A DNA stretch of 64,000 nucleotides from positions 15,783 through 79,782 of the forward strand of contig CAZIFA010000010.1 in NCBI GenBank assembly GCA_964539025.1. Direction: 5' to 3'. The translations under genes and the position numbers were made by a program. Below, one piece after another: positions 17,037 through 25,337 of this stretch; positions within the stretch are counted from its first letter, which is position 1; each line of letters opens with the position of its first letter. The stretch is from Micavibrio_A sp964539025. GTDB taxonomy: Bacteria; Pseudomonadota; Alphaproteobacteria; Micavibrionales; Micavibrionaceae. The notes below the pieces were generated by a model that did not search any database, was not told where the DNA came from, and saw nothing but the letters and a program-made list of their open reading frames with translations.

Positions 17037-17963
17037 TTAACGGGTCAATTGCAGGAAAACATCCTCTAAATCGCTCTGATCCGTGGTCAGATCGGCAATC
17101 CCAAGGCCTGCCGCCTGCACGGCGGCGATGATCTGCCCCGCCGAAACGTCCTTCGCGGCATAGCGCACTTTTAACGTGCGCGGATCGGCCAGAGACGCAT
17201 GATAGCCTGATAAAGAAGCCGGAACCGCTGCGATTTCTCTATCCAGAAAGAAAGTAATTTCCTTGTTATCCAGCCGGGCGAGCAAGGATTTCTTATCTTC
17301 GTTCACGATGATTTTGCCGTGATTGATGATGGCAATGGCATCGCACAACTCTTCCGCCTCTTCCAGATAATGCGTGGTGAGCAACACGGTAACGCCGCGT
17401 TGATTGAGCATGCGCACCCTCTCCCACAACATCTGGCGTAATTCGACATCGACCCCCGCTGTGGGTTCATCCAGAATCAAAATCGGCGGCGTATGCACCA
17501 GCGCCTTCGCCACCAAGAGTCGACGCTTCATCCCACCGGATAAGGATCTCGTATATGCATCCGCCTTGTCTTTCAATCCAACAAGGTCGAGCAATTCCAT
17601 ACTTTTACGTTCTTCCTTAGGCACGCCATACATGCCCGCCTGAATATCGAGCAGGCGGCGCGGCGAAAAAAACGGATCGTAATTAATTTCCTGCGGCACG
17701 ATGCCGATGGCAGCCTTGGCGTTTGCCGTATCGGTGTCGATATCACGGTCCCACAACTTCACCGTGCCGGACGTTTTCACCACCAAACCCGCCATGATGT
17801 TGATCAGCGTCGATTTCCCTGCGCCGTTGGGGCCGAGCAGGCCGTAAATCATCCCCTTGGGAATGTTCAGACTAACGTCGTGCAGCGCGGTTTTGGCTGG
17901 TGCCTTGCCCGAAGCTTTATAGGTTTTATTGAGGTTTGAAATTTCAATCGCGTTGTGTGTCAT
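17037..17963 (-). CDS. ABC transporter ATP-binding protein (YadG-like), orphan
   Basis: ATPase subunit of an ABC-2-type exporter, 308 aa. It has Walker A GPNGAGKST, signature LSGGMKRRLLVAKAL, Walker B ILILDEPTAGVD and switch histidine TTHYLEEAEEL. A C-terminal extension of about 70 residues resembles that of YadG or drug/antibiotic exporters. No permease gene is adjacent: a tRNA gene lies downstream and a hydrolase upstream. The ATG at 17963 is used because an upstream in-frame start (18002) would be translated from a palindromic repeat element. Confidence 0.88.
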   Translation of the reverse strand: MTHNAIEISNLNKTYKASGKAPAKTALHDVSLNIPKGMIYGLLGPNGAGKSTLINIMAGLVVKTSGTVKLWDRDIDTDTANAKAAIGIVPQEINYDPFFSPRRLLDIQAGMYGVPKEERKSMELLDLVGLKDKADAYTRSLSGGMKRRLLVAKALVHTPPILILDEPTAGVDVELRQMLWERVRMLNQRGVTVLLTTHYLEEAEELCDAIAIINHGKIIVNEDKKSLLARLDNKEITFFLDREIAAVPASLSGYHASLADPRTLKVRYAAKDVSAGQIIAAVQAAGLGIADLTTDQSDLEDVFLQLTR

Positions 17964-17973
17964 TTCTTTACCT

Positions 17974-18038
17974 GTCATCCTGAGCGCAGCGAAGGATCTC
18001 ATGAGATCCTTCAGTCACTTACGTTCCTTCAGGATGAC
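17974..18038. repeat. Dispersed palindromic repeat (GTCATCC...GGATGAC type)
   Basis: Outer arms GTCATCCTGA and TCAGGATGAC enclose an inner palindrome AAGGATCTCATGAGATCCTT. A related element lies at 23538-23625. The right arm supplies the last codons and the stop codon of the hydrolase gene at 18029-18994. Confidence 0.75.
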
Positions 18039-18994
18039 ACCCCCTCCAACTCAAATTCACCGTTGCCATTCAGATATGTGGCAAAACCGCCGCCGGTCAA
18101 CCACTCTTCGGCTGCCTTATCCCCTTTTAATTTAGCATCCCAGTAGGCCAGCGCAGCAATCTTGATAATAGTTTCGTGCAAATCGCGGTTCGGGTTCTGG
18201 CCCAACTTACCCCGCGACCCGTTATAAATCATGTGATCGCCGTCTTTGAGGATCATCAGCATTTTTTCGGCTTTGTTGGAATATTCATACACGGCCAGAC
18301 GGCGTGTGTAATCAAAACCTTCGACGGGCGATGAATCGTCTGTGCCCGTCATGTGAAAGAGTGGGCGGTCGATCCCGCCGTATATCCGGTCCGGCAATTC
18401 ACCCGTTAAATGAAAGGCAGGCACGGGAGAATACAAAATCCCGGCCTTGAAACGCGGATCGGAATAATCTTGCAAAATCCCCTGCTCATCCGGGAATTGC
18501 TGGCCGCACATTACCTGCGTGGTCATCGCGCCGAACGAATGGCCGGACATGCCGATATTTTTTAGGTCGATACGACCGTTAATCTCTTCGAACTGGAACA
18601 ACCATTCGGAAAAATTATCCAACACGAACGGCACATCCATAAATCGCGCCAGCGAAGCAGAACGCGGAATAGTTGTCGCCTTGATGATATCCCACGGATG
18701 GCCGGGTTTACCTTCCCACAACGCACTATCGGTTCCCTTATGCTGAACATGCAGAACAACATAACCACGCGCGCATAAAAAGCGCGAGATAAACGCCGCA
18801 CCATCGATGCTGCCGCCGAGGCCATGACTCCACACGATGAGCGGTATATCGCGCAAAGACGATTCTTGCGGGTAATACATTTTGAGCGGAACAACACGAT
18901 TGCCGCGAATGGAATCGACCAATTCACTCCGCACCATACGCACGGGATAGGCTTCATGATCCGGCGCTATATCAGGCCGCCAGAACTGTGACAT
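18029..18994 (-). CDS. Alpha/beta hydrolase, PAF-acetylhydrolase/dienelactone-hydrolase-like
   Basis: A 321-aa alpha/beta hydrolase. The oxyanion region is VWSHGLGGS, the nucleophile elbow GMSGHSFGAMT (G-H-S-F-G), an acidic residue sits in GTDDSSPVEG, and the catalytic histidine is in KDGDHMIYN. This arrangement resembles bacterial platelet-activating-factor acetylhydrolase-like esterases; the substrate is unknown. There is no signal peptide. Its last codons and stop lie in a dispersed repeat, so the C-terminus may have been altered by that element. It ends 26 bp downstream of the sspB-side gap and shares the strand with sspB. Confidence 0.8.
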   Translation of the reverse strand: MSQFWRPDIAPDHEAYPVRMVRSELVDSIRGNRVVPLKMYYPQESSLRDIPLIVWSHGLGGSIDGAAFISRFLCARGYVVLHVQHKGTDSALWEGKPGHPWDIIKATTIPRSASLARFMDVPFVLDNFSEWLFQFEEINGRIDLKNIGMSGHSFGAMTTQVMCGQQFPDEQGILQDYSDPRFKAGILYSPVPAFHLTGELPDRIYGGIDRPLFHMTGTDDSSPVEGFDYTRRLAVYEYSNKAEKMLMILKDGDHMIYNGSRGKLGQNPNRDLHETIIKIAALAYWDAKLKGDKAAEEWLTGGGFATYLNGNGEFELEGVSS

Positions 18995-18996
18995 GG

Positions 18997-19494
18997 TTAT
19001 TTCTTCCGGAATTTATCGAGACTGACAACTTCGCCGGTTTTCTTTTCACCGCCCTTATCGTCTGGGCCTGATGGCGGTTTGTCGTCATCATCGCCGGGGT
19101 CGGGAAAGCTGTCTTCGCCATCATCGCCCATAGGCTGAAACTGCAGCGCGAAATTGACAGACGGGTCTGCAAAAATCGTGATAGCGGAAAGCGGAATTTC
19201 CAGACGCTCGGGAACATTGTTGAACGACAACGTCACAGCCATTCTCTCTTCATCAACATCCAGATCATAGAACTGGTATTGCAAAACAATGGTCATTTCG
19301 CCGGGATAACGATCACGAAGATAGGCGGGAATTTTCACGCCCGCAAAATCGGTCATAAATGTAATGTAGAAATGATGATCGCCGGGCAATTCGCCCTCCT
19401 CGATCACTTCTTGAATGGCTTCGCGCACAACACCGCGCAAAGCGGACTCAACCATTCTGTCGTAACGTAGCGTATCTTCGTCGTCTTCGGTCAT
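18997..19494 (-). CDS. sspB: ClpXP adaptor SspB, alphaproteobacterial type
   Basis: Delivers ssrA-tagged proteins from stalled ribosomes to the ClpXP protease. The 165-aa product matches the alpha-type SspB: a helical start, FYITFMTDFAGVKIPAYLRDRYP, then MTIVLQYQFYDL, and FNNVPERLEIPLSAITIFADPS. A long acidic, disordered linker follows, ending with a short basic tail EVVSLDKFRKK, the expected ClpX-docking peptide. The ATG at 19494 fits; the TTG at 19509 is not needed. Functionally it pairs with ssrA about 2.5 kb away, whose tag ends AVAIAA. Confidence 0.93.
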   Translation of the reverse strand: MTEDDEDTLRYDRMVESALRGVVREAIQEVIEEGELPGDHHFYITFMTDFAGVKIPAYLRDRYPGEMTIVLQYQFYDLDVDEERMAVTLSFNNVPERLEIPLSAITIFADPSVNFALQFQPMGDDGEDSFPDPGDDDDKPPSGPDDKGGEKKTGEVVSLDKFRKK

Positions 19495-19641
19495 GTCTAT
19501 TGGTCGCAAGATTGGGGTGGAAAATCAAGAGGTTCGTTTGGAATGACCACGGCGGTTGCCGAATCATGCCCCAGACTCGCATTCGCTCCTTCGTTTTTCC
19601 AGAAGTTTTTTCGCATCACGGCGTGTTTCGTCCACAGATCC

Positions 19642-21639
19642 TTATTGCACGGGCAGCATATCGTTGCCGCCCATGATGGCCTGCGGGATAGAGGTCTGCT
19701 GGCGCATCAGGCTGTAATCCGAGCGTTTCTTGAATTCCGCCATTTTGGCGAAGACTTCTTTCAACTTTATGGAATTGCCTGTCTCAAGATAGAGTTTTGC
19801 GACTTCTCCGTAATAATCCATCGCCGTCGGCGTCGTGTACATGAAATTCAGCCCCGGTTCCAGAACGGCAAGCAGTTCTTCGTCGGATTTGCCCCGCTCA
19901 CGGTAAATACGCAATAAATCCATTCGCGCGCCTATATGCAGCGGATCGAGCTTTAGTGTCTTCTCGTAATATTCTATTTCCGAGGGCGTATCCTTGGGAA
20001 TAACTGACGGGCGGACGAGCGATTGAATCTTGCCCATATAATAATAGGCGGTCGCTGCACGCGGATTGATGGCGAGTGCATCGTTCATGTAACCAACCGC
20101 CTGATCGTATAATTTCTTTTGCTGTTCTTCGTTCAGCGAGCTTTTCCTATCGGCAAGAATCGCGACCGGAACGTTCACCGCAAAAAGATAAGTGCGAAAA
20201 TTCAGCCCTTGTGACACACGGCCCGCCATATTGATGTTTTTGGCAAAGCCATCCATATTTTGCGCAAATAGATCGTCGCGCGCCTTACCGGCCAGATATT
20301 CGCCGCCCATGATGCTGATACACAGCCAGCCGAGCATAAGAAACGGCAATGCTAGAAGCGCCTTGTTAACGCCGGGCGGTGCATTTTCCGGCATGATTGT
20401 GATACGGACTTCTTCGCCGATCACGCGGCCCGTGACTAAAAACCAGATGGACAGCAAAAGTCCCGTCATCATCAGAATGGATAGATTGTAATGATTGAAA
20501 CTGACGTGGCTTTGCGCGACCATCGCCACAAGCGCCGCAAAAATACTGCACACGATAATCCGGTCCTGTGTTTTATCCTCTTTCAGTTTTTTGAGCGCGA
20601 CAAAAGTTCGCAAGGCAGCAGCAAAAACGAACGCATAAAACAGTAACGGCCCCATGATGCCGAGTTCCGCCCAGAATTGCAGCGGATCATTGTGCGCCAA
20701 GAACACACCATCGGCTTCCGTCGGCTGGCGATATTCGGGATAGTAAAGGAAATAAGTGCCGATGCCTGTGCCGAGCAGCGGACGATCCTTGATCATATTG
20801 ATAGTGGAAGTCCAGATATCGATGCGGTTGTTGGTGACATTTTCTTCCATGCTCACCGTGCCAAGAAGGCGCGTGCCGATATCATAGCGTTTTTGCACAC
20901 CCGCCTGCATCAGGCCGTAAAAGGCAAGGCCGCTCAAGACAATGATCATCAGCGATTTTCGTTTCGCTTTCACTTGCGGCCACAACAGGACAAGAAAGAA
21001 CAAGATACCCGGAACAAAAGCAAAGATTGGGCCACGCGATATGGTCGCGGCGATACCGCAGACAAGCAATACCGCAAGACCGACAGCGAGCTTATGCTCG
21101 GTTTTAGGTCTATCGGCAACAACCCAACCCAGCGCACAGAAAAGCGCCAGGCTGAACAACGCGCCCAGCGAAGACGGATCGGCCAGCGGATGTCGCGCTT
21201 GCCCATGAAAATAATTGTTCAAGAAGAAAAACTGAATCACCGCCCAAAGCGATAGAATCGCAAACAGACACGCCATAGGCTTTGCCAATTTTTTGAAATA
21301 CGTTTCGTTGCCCGCCATGATGCCGCCAAAAAATGTCAGCGGCAGGACGGAAAAGAAACAAACGCCGGTCAAACTAATCGGCTTGACCTCGGACCAGAAC
21401 ACGCTGACCACGATCAAAAGCCAGAAAAGTCCCGCAAACGCGAGGACAAGAGAACGCGGCAACGGCCAGCCCTGTTTTAAATCGCGCAGCAACATCGTAT
21501 AGGTCCAGCCGAACAGCAAAAACACCGCGCCAACAAAAAACTGGATCTGCCAATCATTGATGGGGTAGATCGAACAAACGAAAGCCAGGAACCATAAAAT
21601 GGCGGGAAATAAAAACGAACGGGCTGAATTTTCTGTCAT
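19642..21639 (-). CDS. O-antigen ligase/polymerase-like membrane protein with TPR tail
   Basis: A 665-aa inner-membrane protein. The N-terminal 430 residues hold about eleven to twelve helices with the Wzy_C/O-antigen ligase motif DRPLLGTGIGTYFLYYPEYR. A periplasmic or cytoplasmic tail of about 230 residues follows with TPR-like repeats (for example AINPRAATAYYYMGKIQ and LKLDPLHIGARMDLLRIYRERG). Such proteins join or polymerise surface polysaccharide, or glycosylate proteins. No glycan genes are adjacent, so the substrate is open. I use the ATG at 21639; the frame extends upstream only through a TTG. Confidence 0.8.
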   Translation of the reverse strand: MTENSARSFLFPAILWFLAFVCSIYPINDWQIQFFVGAVFLLFGWTYTMLLRDLKQGWPLPRSLVLAFAGLFWLLIVVSVFWSEVKPISLTGVCFFSVLPLTFFGGIMAGNETYFKKLAKPMACLFAILSLWAVIQFFFLNNYFHGQARHPLADPSSLGALFSLALFCALGWVVADRPKTEHKLAVGLAVLLVCGIAATISRGPIFAFVPGILFFLVLLWPQVKAKRKSLMIIVLSGLAFYGLMQAGVQKRYDIGTRLLGTVSMEENVTNNRIDIWTSTINMIKDRPLLGTGIGTYFLYYPEYRQPTEADGVFLAHNDPLQFWAELGIMGPLLFYAFVFAAALRTFVALKKLKEDKTQDRIIVCSIFAALVAMVAQSHVSFNHYNLSILMMTGLLLSIWFLVTGRVIGEEVRITIMPENAPPGVNKALLALPFLMLGWLCISIMGGEYLAGKARDDLFAQNMDGFAKNINMAGRVSQGLNFRTYLFAVNVPVAILADRKSSLNEEQQKKLYDQAVGYMNDALAINPRAATAYYYMGKIQSLVRPSVIPKDTPSEIEYYEKTLKLDPLHIGARMDLLRIYRERGKSDEELLAVLEPGLNFMYTTPTAMDYYGEVAKLYLETGNSIKLKEVFAKMAEFKKRSDYSLMRQQTSIPQAIMGGNDMLPVQ

Positions 21640-21687
21640 GAGGGTTACTGTCCCCTGCCCGAAAATCGCCGTCAACCGCCAAAGAAA

Positions 21688-21709
21688 AAGCCCGCTAAGT
21701 TACGGGCTT
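21688..21709 (-). terminator. Terminator of ssrA
   Basis: Stem AAGCCCG/CGGGCTT with an 8-base loop, followed by a T run on the minus strand, just past the 3' end of the tmRNA coding piece. A second GC-rich hairpin (GGGCGG...CCGCCC, 21722-21750) lies at the RNA's own 3' end. Confidence 0.8.
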
Positions 21710-21719
21710 AAAAATAGAA

Positions 21720-22115
21720 ATGGGCGGTATTCTGTTGCGAGGAACCGCCCGAACCCCACCTACAGTTGTCTAGACCGTAGGGATTGATTTGTAGCTACTA
21801 ACTATAGTCGCTTATTAGGCGGCAATAGCAACAGCAACCGTTTGGTTGTTGTCATTCGCTACGACGAAGTTATCGTTGGCATTTAATTGCCTGACCCATT
21901 ACGGCGGTATCATGCCGAACGCCGAAAATCACCTTTATCACGCGTGTCGATCCTGTTTCAGCCCCGCCTGGAATTTGCCCTTTTAAATCGTTAATGTTGG
22001 TTAGCTAGCTAACAGCATTAAGAGCAAATTTGGTGGAGCTGCCGGGCACTGCCCCCGGGTCCACGACGCTTATTCCGTAACCACGTTTAGCGTCATAACG
22101 GGCCCGAAGGCCCGC
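21720..22115 (-). ncRNA. ssrA: tmRNA, two-piece circularly permuted (alphaproteobacterial)
   Basis: Rescues stalled ribosomes by trans-translation. In minus-strand order the acceptor piece comes first and ends GGCAGCTCCACCA at 22031, then a spacer, then the coding piece starting GGGGCTGAAACAGGATCGAC. The two pieces pair as acceptor stem (GGGGCTG with CAGCTCC). The acceptor T-arm is CCGGG-GGCAGTG-CCCGG. The resume codon opens a tag beginning ANDNFVVAND and ending VAVAIAA, followed by two TAA stops, near 21815-21880. Ends of the mature pieces are inferred; the 5' end follows the predicted promoter. SspB, which recognises such tags, is encoded nearby. Confidence 0.93.
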
Positions 22116-22121
22116 ATCTTC

Positions 22122-22150
22122 AATATAGGCTAAAATCGTTAAAATATCAA
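22122..22150 (-). promoter_or_regulatory. Promoter of ssrA
   Basis: On the minus strand a -35 TTGATA (22145-22150) and -10 TATATT (22122-22127) are separated by 17 bp. The predicted start is near 22115, just before the acceptor piece of tmRNA. This is the strongest sigma-70-like promoter I can read in the window. Confidence 0.8.
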
Positions 22151-22257
22151 GGTTTTGGCTGTGCTGGCCAGAATCCCGTGAATGGACTGTAATAGCAGGT
22201 GAAATCGGCGGGCAAAATCCGCTAAGATCATGCCAGATTCTAAGAAAGGCCTCGCCC

Positions 22258-23052
22258 ATGAAGCAATATCACGATTTGATGCGCCGCGTTCTCGAAGAAG
22301 GCGCGAAAAAGGAAGACCGCACCGGTACCGGCACAATCTCCGTGTTCGGCCACCAGATGCGCTTTGACCTCGCCGAAGGCTTCCCGATGGTCACGACAAA
22401 AAAGCTTCATTTGAAATCAATCGTGCATGAACTGATCTGGTTCCTCAAAGGCGATACGAATATCAAATATCTGAACGACAACGGCGTGCGCATATGGAAC
22501 GAATGGGCGGACGAAAACGGCGATCTCGGCCCTGTTTACGGGCATCAGTGGAGAAGCTGGGCTTGCGCCGATGGCCGCACGGTCGATCAAATTTCGAATG
22601 TGATCGAACGCATCAAAACCAATCCGGATGACCGCCGCCTGATCGTTTCGGCGTGGAACGTAGGCGAGATTCCCAAAATGGCGTTGCCGCCCTGCCACGC
22701 ATTTTTCCAGTTCTATGTCGCAGACGGCAAGCTTTCATGCCAATTGTACCAACGCTCCGCCGATATCTTCCTCGGCGTGCCGTTCAACATCGCCTCTTAC
22801 GCTTTGCTCACCTTGATGGTAGCCCAAGTCTGTGGCCTGAAACCCGGTGAGTTTATTCACACGTTCGGCGACGCGCATATCTACACAAATCATATGGAGC
22901 AAGTGAACGAGCAATTGTCACGCAAACCCTTCCCGCTCCCCGAAATGCACCTTAACCCGCATGTGAAGAGCATCTTTGATTTCAAATTCGAGGATTTCGA
23001 ACTGGTCGGCTACGAAGCCCACCCGCACATCAAGGGCGCGGTGGCGGTTTGA
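22258..23052 (+). CDS. thyA: Thymidylate synthase
   Basis: Makes dTMP from dUMP using methylenetetrahydrofolate, producing dihydrofolate. The 264-aa length equals E. coli ThyA. The active-site cysteine is C146 in PPCHAFFQF, and QLYQRSADIFLGVPFNIASYALL and the dUMP-binding RS..D and HIYTNH segments are present. It starts 108 bp after the ssrA promoter on the opposite strand, and its stop overlaps the start of folA, coupling production of dihydrofolate with its recycling. Confidence 0.97.
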   Translation: MKQYHDLMRRVLEEGAKKEDRTGTGTISVFGHQMRFDLAEGFPMVTTKKLHLKSIVHELIWFLKGDTNIKYLNDNGVRIWNEWADENGDLGPVYGHQWRSWACADGRTVDQISNVIERIKTNPDDRRLIVSAWNVGEIPKMALPPCHAFFQFYVADGKLSCQLYQRSADIFLGVPFNIASYALLTLMVAQVCGLKPGEFIHTFGDAHIYTNHMEQVNEQLSRKPFPLPEMHLNPHVKSIFDFKFEDFELVGYEAHPHIKGAVAV

Positions 23053-23531
23053 CCAAGCCTGTCATCTCCCTCGTTGTGGCCGCCGCCGATAACAATGTCA
23101 TCGGCAAGGACAATGCCATGCCGTGGCATATTACCGAAGATTTCAAGCATTTCAAAAACGTGACGATTGGCAAGCCCTGCATCATGGGCCGCAAGACATT
23201 CGAGAGCATTCTGGCGCAGCTTGGTAAACCCCTGCCCGGTCGCGTCAACATCATCGTGTCCCGCAAGAATTATCAACATGAGGGCGCGATCACCTGCAAA
23301 GACCTCGATGAAGCCATCGACCAAGCCGCAAAAACCGTCACGGATGAAATCTGTATCATCGGCGGCGCACAGATTTACGCGCAGGCCATCGAACGCGCCG
23401 ATAAAATCCACTTAACGCGCGTGCACCAATCCCCCGAAGGCGATGCATTCTTCCCCGCGCTCGGGACCGAGTGGAAAGAAATCTCCCGCGACGACCGCGA
23501 AGGGTTTAGTTTTCTGACTTACACAAAATAA
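23049..23531 (+). CDS. folA: Dihydrofolate reductase
   Basis: Reduces dihydrofolate, the product of ThyA, to tetrahydrofolate with NADPH. The 160-aa product shows VVAAADNNVIGKDNAMPWHI, then DFKHFKN and GRKTFESI, IIVSRK, and IIGGAQIYAQAI. The start appears to be TTG at 23049, overlapping the thyA stop as TTGA. The next ATG is well inside the conserved N-terminal strand, so the TTG is needed for a complete protein. A palindromic repeat follows the stop. Confidence 0.95.
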   Translation: MTKPVISLVVAAADNNVIGKDNAMPWHITEDFKHFKNVTIGKPCIMGRKTFESILAQLGKPLPGRVNIIVSRKNYQHEGAITCKDLDEAIDQAAKTVTDEICIIGGAQIYAQAIERADKIHLTRVHQSPEGDAFFPALGTEWKEISRDDREGFSFLTYTK

Positions 23532-23537
23532 CTCACT

Positions 23538-23625
23538 GTCATCCCGAGCGAAGCCGAGGGATATTTGGCCTTTATCGGGAGTCCATAGATCCCTCCACTC
23601 CGCCTGCGGCTCCGGTCGGGATGAC
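23538..23625. repeat. Dispersed palindromic repeat (GTCATCCCGAGC type)
   Basis: Begins GTCATCCCGAGCGAAGC and ends GGTCGGGATGAC, with internal complementary segments. It shares the outer arms and layout with the element at 17974-18038. It lies between the stop codons of the convergent folA and acetyltransferase genes. Confidence 0.75.
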
Positions 23626-23648
23626 AATAAAGACTTTTCGTTTAAAGT

Positions 23649-24155
23649 TTATGTAAGATCGTAAACCAGCAATTCACACAAAATCCCGTTTTCCGTGACA
23701 TCGCGGACGTGGTTGAATCCTACCGACTTGGAACAATTCAACGCGGCAAGATTGGTTTTGTCATGGCAGATGTAGCAATGACGTTCGTCCGGGAAGAGCG
23801 ATAGAGCAACGGATTTCAAATATTCCGTCATCATCTGCTGTCCTAATCCTTTTTTAAGACAGGCAGGATCACCGATAAACAGGTCAATACTGATGCCGTC
23901 CGTTAAACCAACCTCTGCCGCATAATCTGGATAGGAAAGATTTTTATAGGATTGGATTTTTCCGAAAGCCTGCCCATCCATTAAAGCTATATGGGAAAAG
24001 GTTGGTTCGATGCCTTCGACGCGCGTTGTAAATTTATGGATAACCTGTTCCAGAGAAATAGAAACGGGTTGATAAAATTTTCGCATATGCGGCTGGTTCA
24101 GCCATTCGCATAGCATGGGGAAATCATTTTTGGACAATGGCCTGAAATCAATCAT
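23649..24155 (-). CDS. GNAT acetyltransferase, AAC(6')/IucB-like
   Basis: A 168-aa acetyltransferase of the AAC(6')/Acetyltransf_8 branch of GNAT. It opens with FRPLSKNDFPMLCEWLNQPH, carries AAEVGLTDGISIDLFIGDP, the cofactor loop KKGLGQQMMTEYL, and ends with CHDKTNLAALNCSKSVGF. The resemblance to aminoglycoside 6'-acetyltransferases is structural; the true acceptor may be a siderophore precursor or cellular amine. It runs toward folA. Confidence 0.75.
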   Translation of the reverse strand: MIDFRPLSKNDFPMLCEWLNQPHMRKFYQPVSISLEQVIHKFTTRVEGIEPTFSHIALMDGQAFGKIQSYKNLSYPDYAAEVGLTDGISIDLFIGDPACLKKGLGQQMMTEYLKSVALSLFPDERHCYICHDKTNLAALNCSKSVGFNHVRDVTENGILCELLVYDLT

Positions 24156-24208
24156 CTTAAAACACCCCGTTGTAGATAAAATGCGCGCACAGACCTTGGT
24201 GTATCGAA

Positions 24209-25249
24209 TTATCCAAGCGTATCGATAAACCTGTGAACAATTTGTGCATAACTTTCATGCGCTGTGCGATTTCCGGCATCGGAATCCGCCCTGATTTTTC
24301 CATTTAGCGGCACCTCACCCAAAAACGGAACATTGCGTATCACAGCTTCTTTTTGCGCGCCGCCATGGCCGAAAATATCGTCTTTATGGCCGCAATTTGG
24401 GCAACAATATACCGACATATTTTCAATCAATCCCAATATCTTCACGCCTGTCTTTTCAAACATCGCTATAGCTTTACGCGCATCTATCAATGCTAGATCC
24501 TGCGGTGTGCTCACAATCACCGCGCCAGTGACAGGTACTTTTTGCGCGAGGGTGAGTTGCACATCGCCCGTTCCGGGGGGCATATCGATGATCAAAAAAT
24601 CAGGATTAGGCGTATCGTAAGTCCAATCGACATCGCGCAGCATCTGGTAGAACGCTGTCTGCACCATCGGCCCGCGCCAGATCATCGGTTTTTCTTCTTC
24701 GACCAGAAAACCCATCGACATCACGCGCATGCCATGCGCGGACAGCGGGATAATTTTTCCCTTATCGTTCGTTTCCGGTTTTTTACCGGACAATCCGGTC
24801 AGCCTCGGCACAGACGGCCCGTAAATATCCGCATCGAGCAGCGCGACCTTGTATCCTTTCGCGGCCAGTTCGGCGGCTAGGTTGAACGCGACCGTGGATT
24901 TACCCACCCCGCCCTTGCCGCTGGCCACCGCGATCACATGTTTGAACGGCAGTGTGAGCGGCGGATTTTTGTTCATCCCGTGCGGATCGTTCGCCGCTGG
25001 CTGGCGCTCGGCGGTCAGAATGACGGAAACGTCTTTTATTCCGGAAATAGAACGAACGGCTTTTTCGGCGGCGGCGCGCAAGGGTTCCATCGCCGCGCCC
25101 ATCGCCGGATCGACCTCCAGCGCAAACAAAACATCCTTGGCCGCGCTGACCTGTAGCCCGCTTACCATGTTCAAGGACACAATATCGCCGCCGTCCGTTT
25201 TCACGGTGCGCAAGACGTCCAGAATTTTGTTCCTGATATCAGTCGTCAA
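24209..25249 (-). CDS. mrp: Mrp/ApbC iron-sulfur cluster carrier ATPase
   Basis: P-loop ATPase that carries and delivers [4Fe-4S] clusters in the cytosol. The 346-aa product has an N-terminal DUF59/MIP18-like domain, the deviant Walker A SGKGGVGKST, DADIYGPSVP, and the CxxC cluster-binding pair in CCPNCGH near residue 280. DMPPGTGD and GLIENMS also match. The start at 25249 follows no strong ribosome site. It is divergent from hflK with a short gap. Confidence 0.94.
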   Translation of the reverse strand: MTTDIRNKILDVLRTVKTDGGDIVSLNMVSGLQVSAAKDVLFALEVDPAMGAAMEPLRAAAEKAVRSISGIKDVSVILTAERQPAANDPHGMNKNPPLTLPFKHVIAVASGKGGVGKSTVAFNLAAELAAKGYKVALLDADIYGPSVPRLTGLSGKKPETNDKGKIIPLSAHGMRVMSMGFLVEEEKPMIWRGPMVQTAFYQMLRDVDWTYDTPNPDFLIIDMPPGTGDVQLTLAQKVPVTGAVIVSTPQDLALIDARKAIAMFEKTGVKILGLIENMSVYCCPNCGHKDDIFGHGGAQKEAVIRNVPFLGEVPLNGKIRADSDAGNRTAHESYAQIVHRFIDTLG

Positions 25250-25337
25250 AAGCTTGTCCCTGCCTATAAAAAGCCGCTATTGTTATCAAACATTACATCA
25301 CGCCGCGCAATGAAAAACGGAATTTAGGAAATAGATC

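Noticed and set aside
24240..24255. DnaA-box-like TGTGCATAA near 24243
   Set aside because: It lies inside the mrp coding sequence, alone, and probably occurs by chance.
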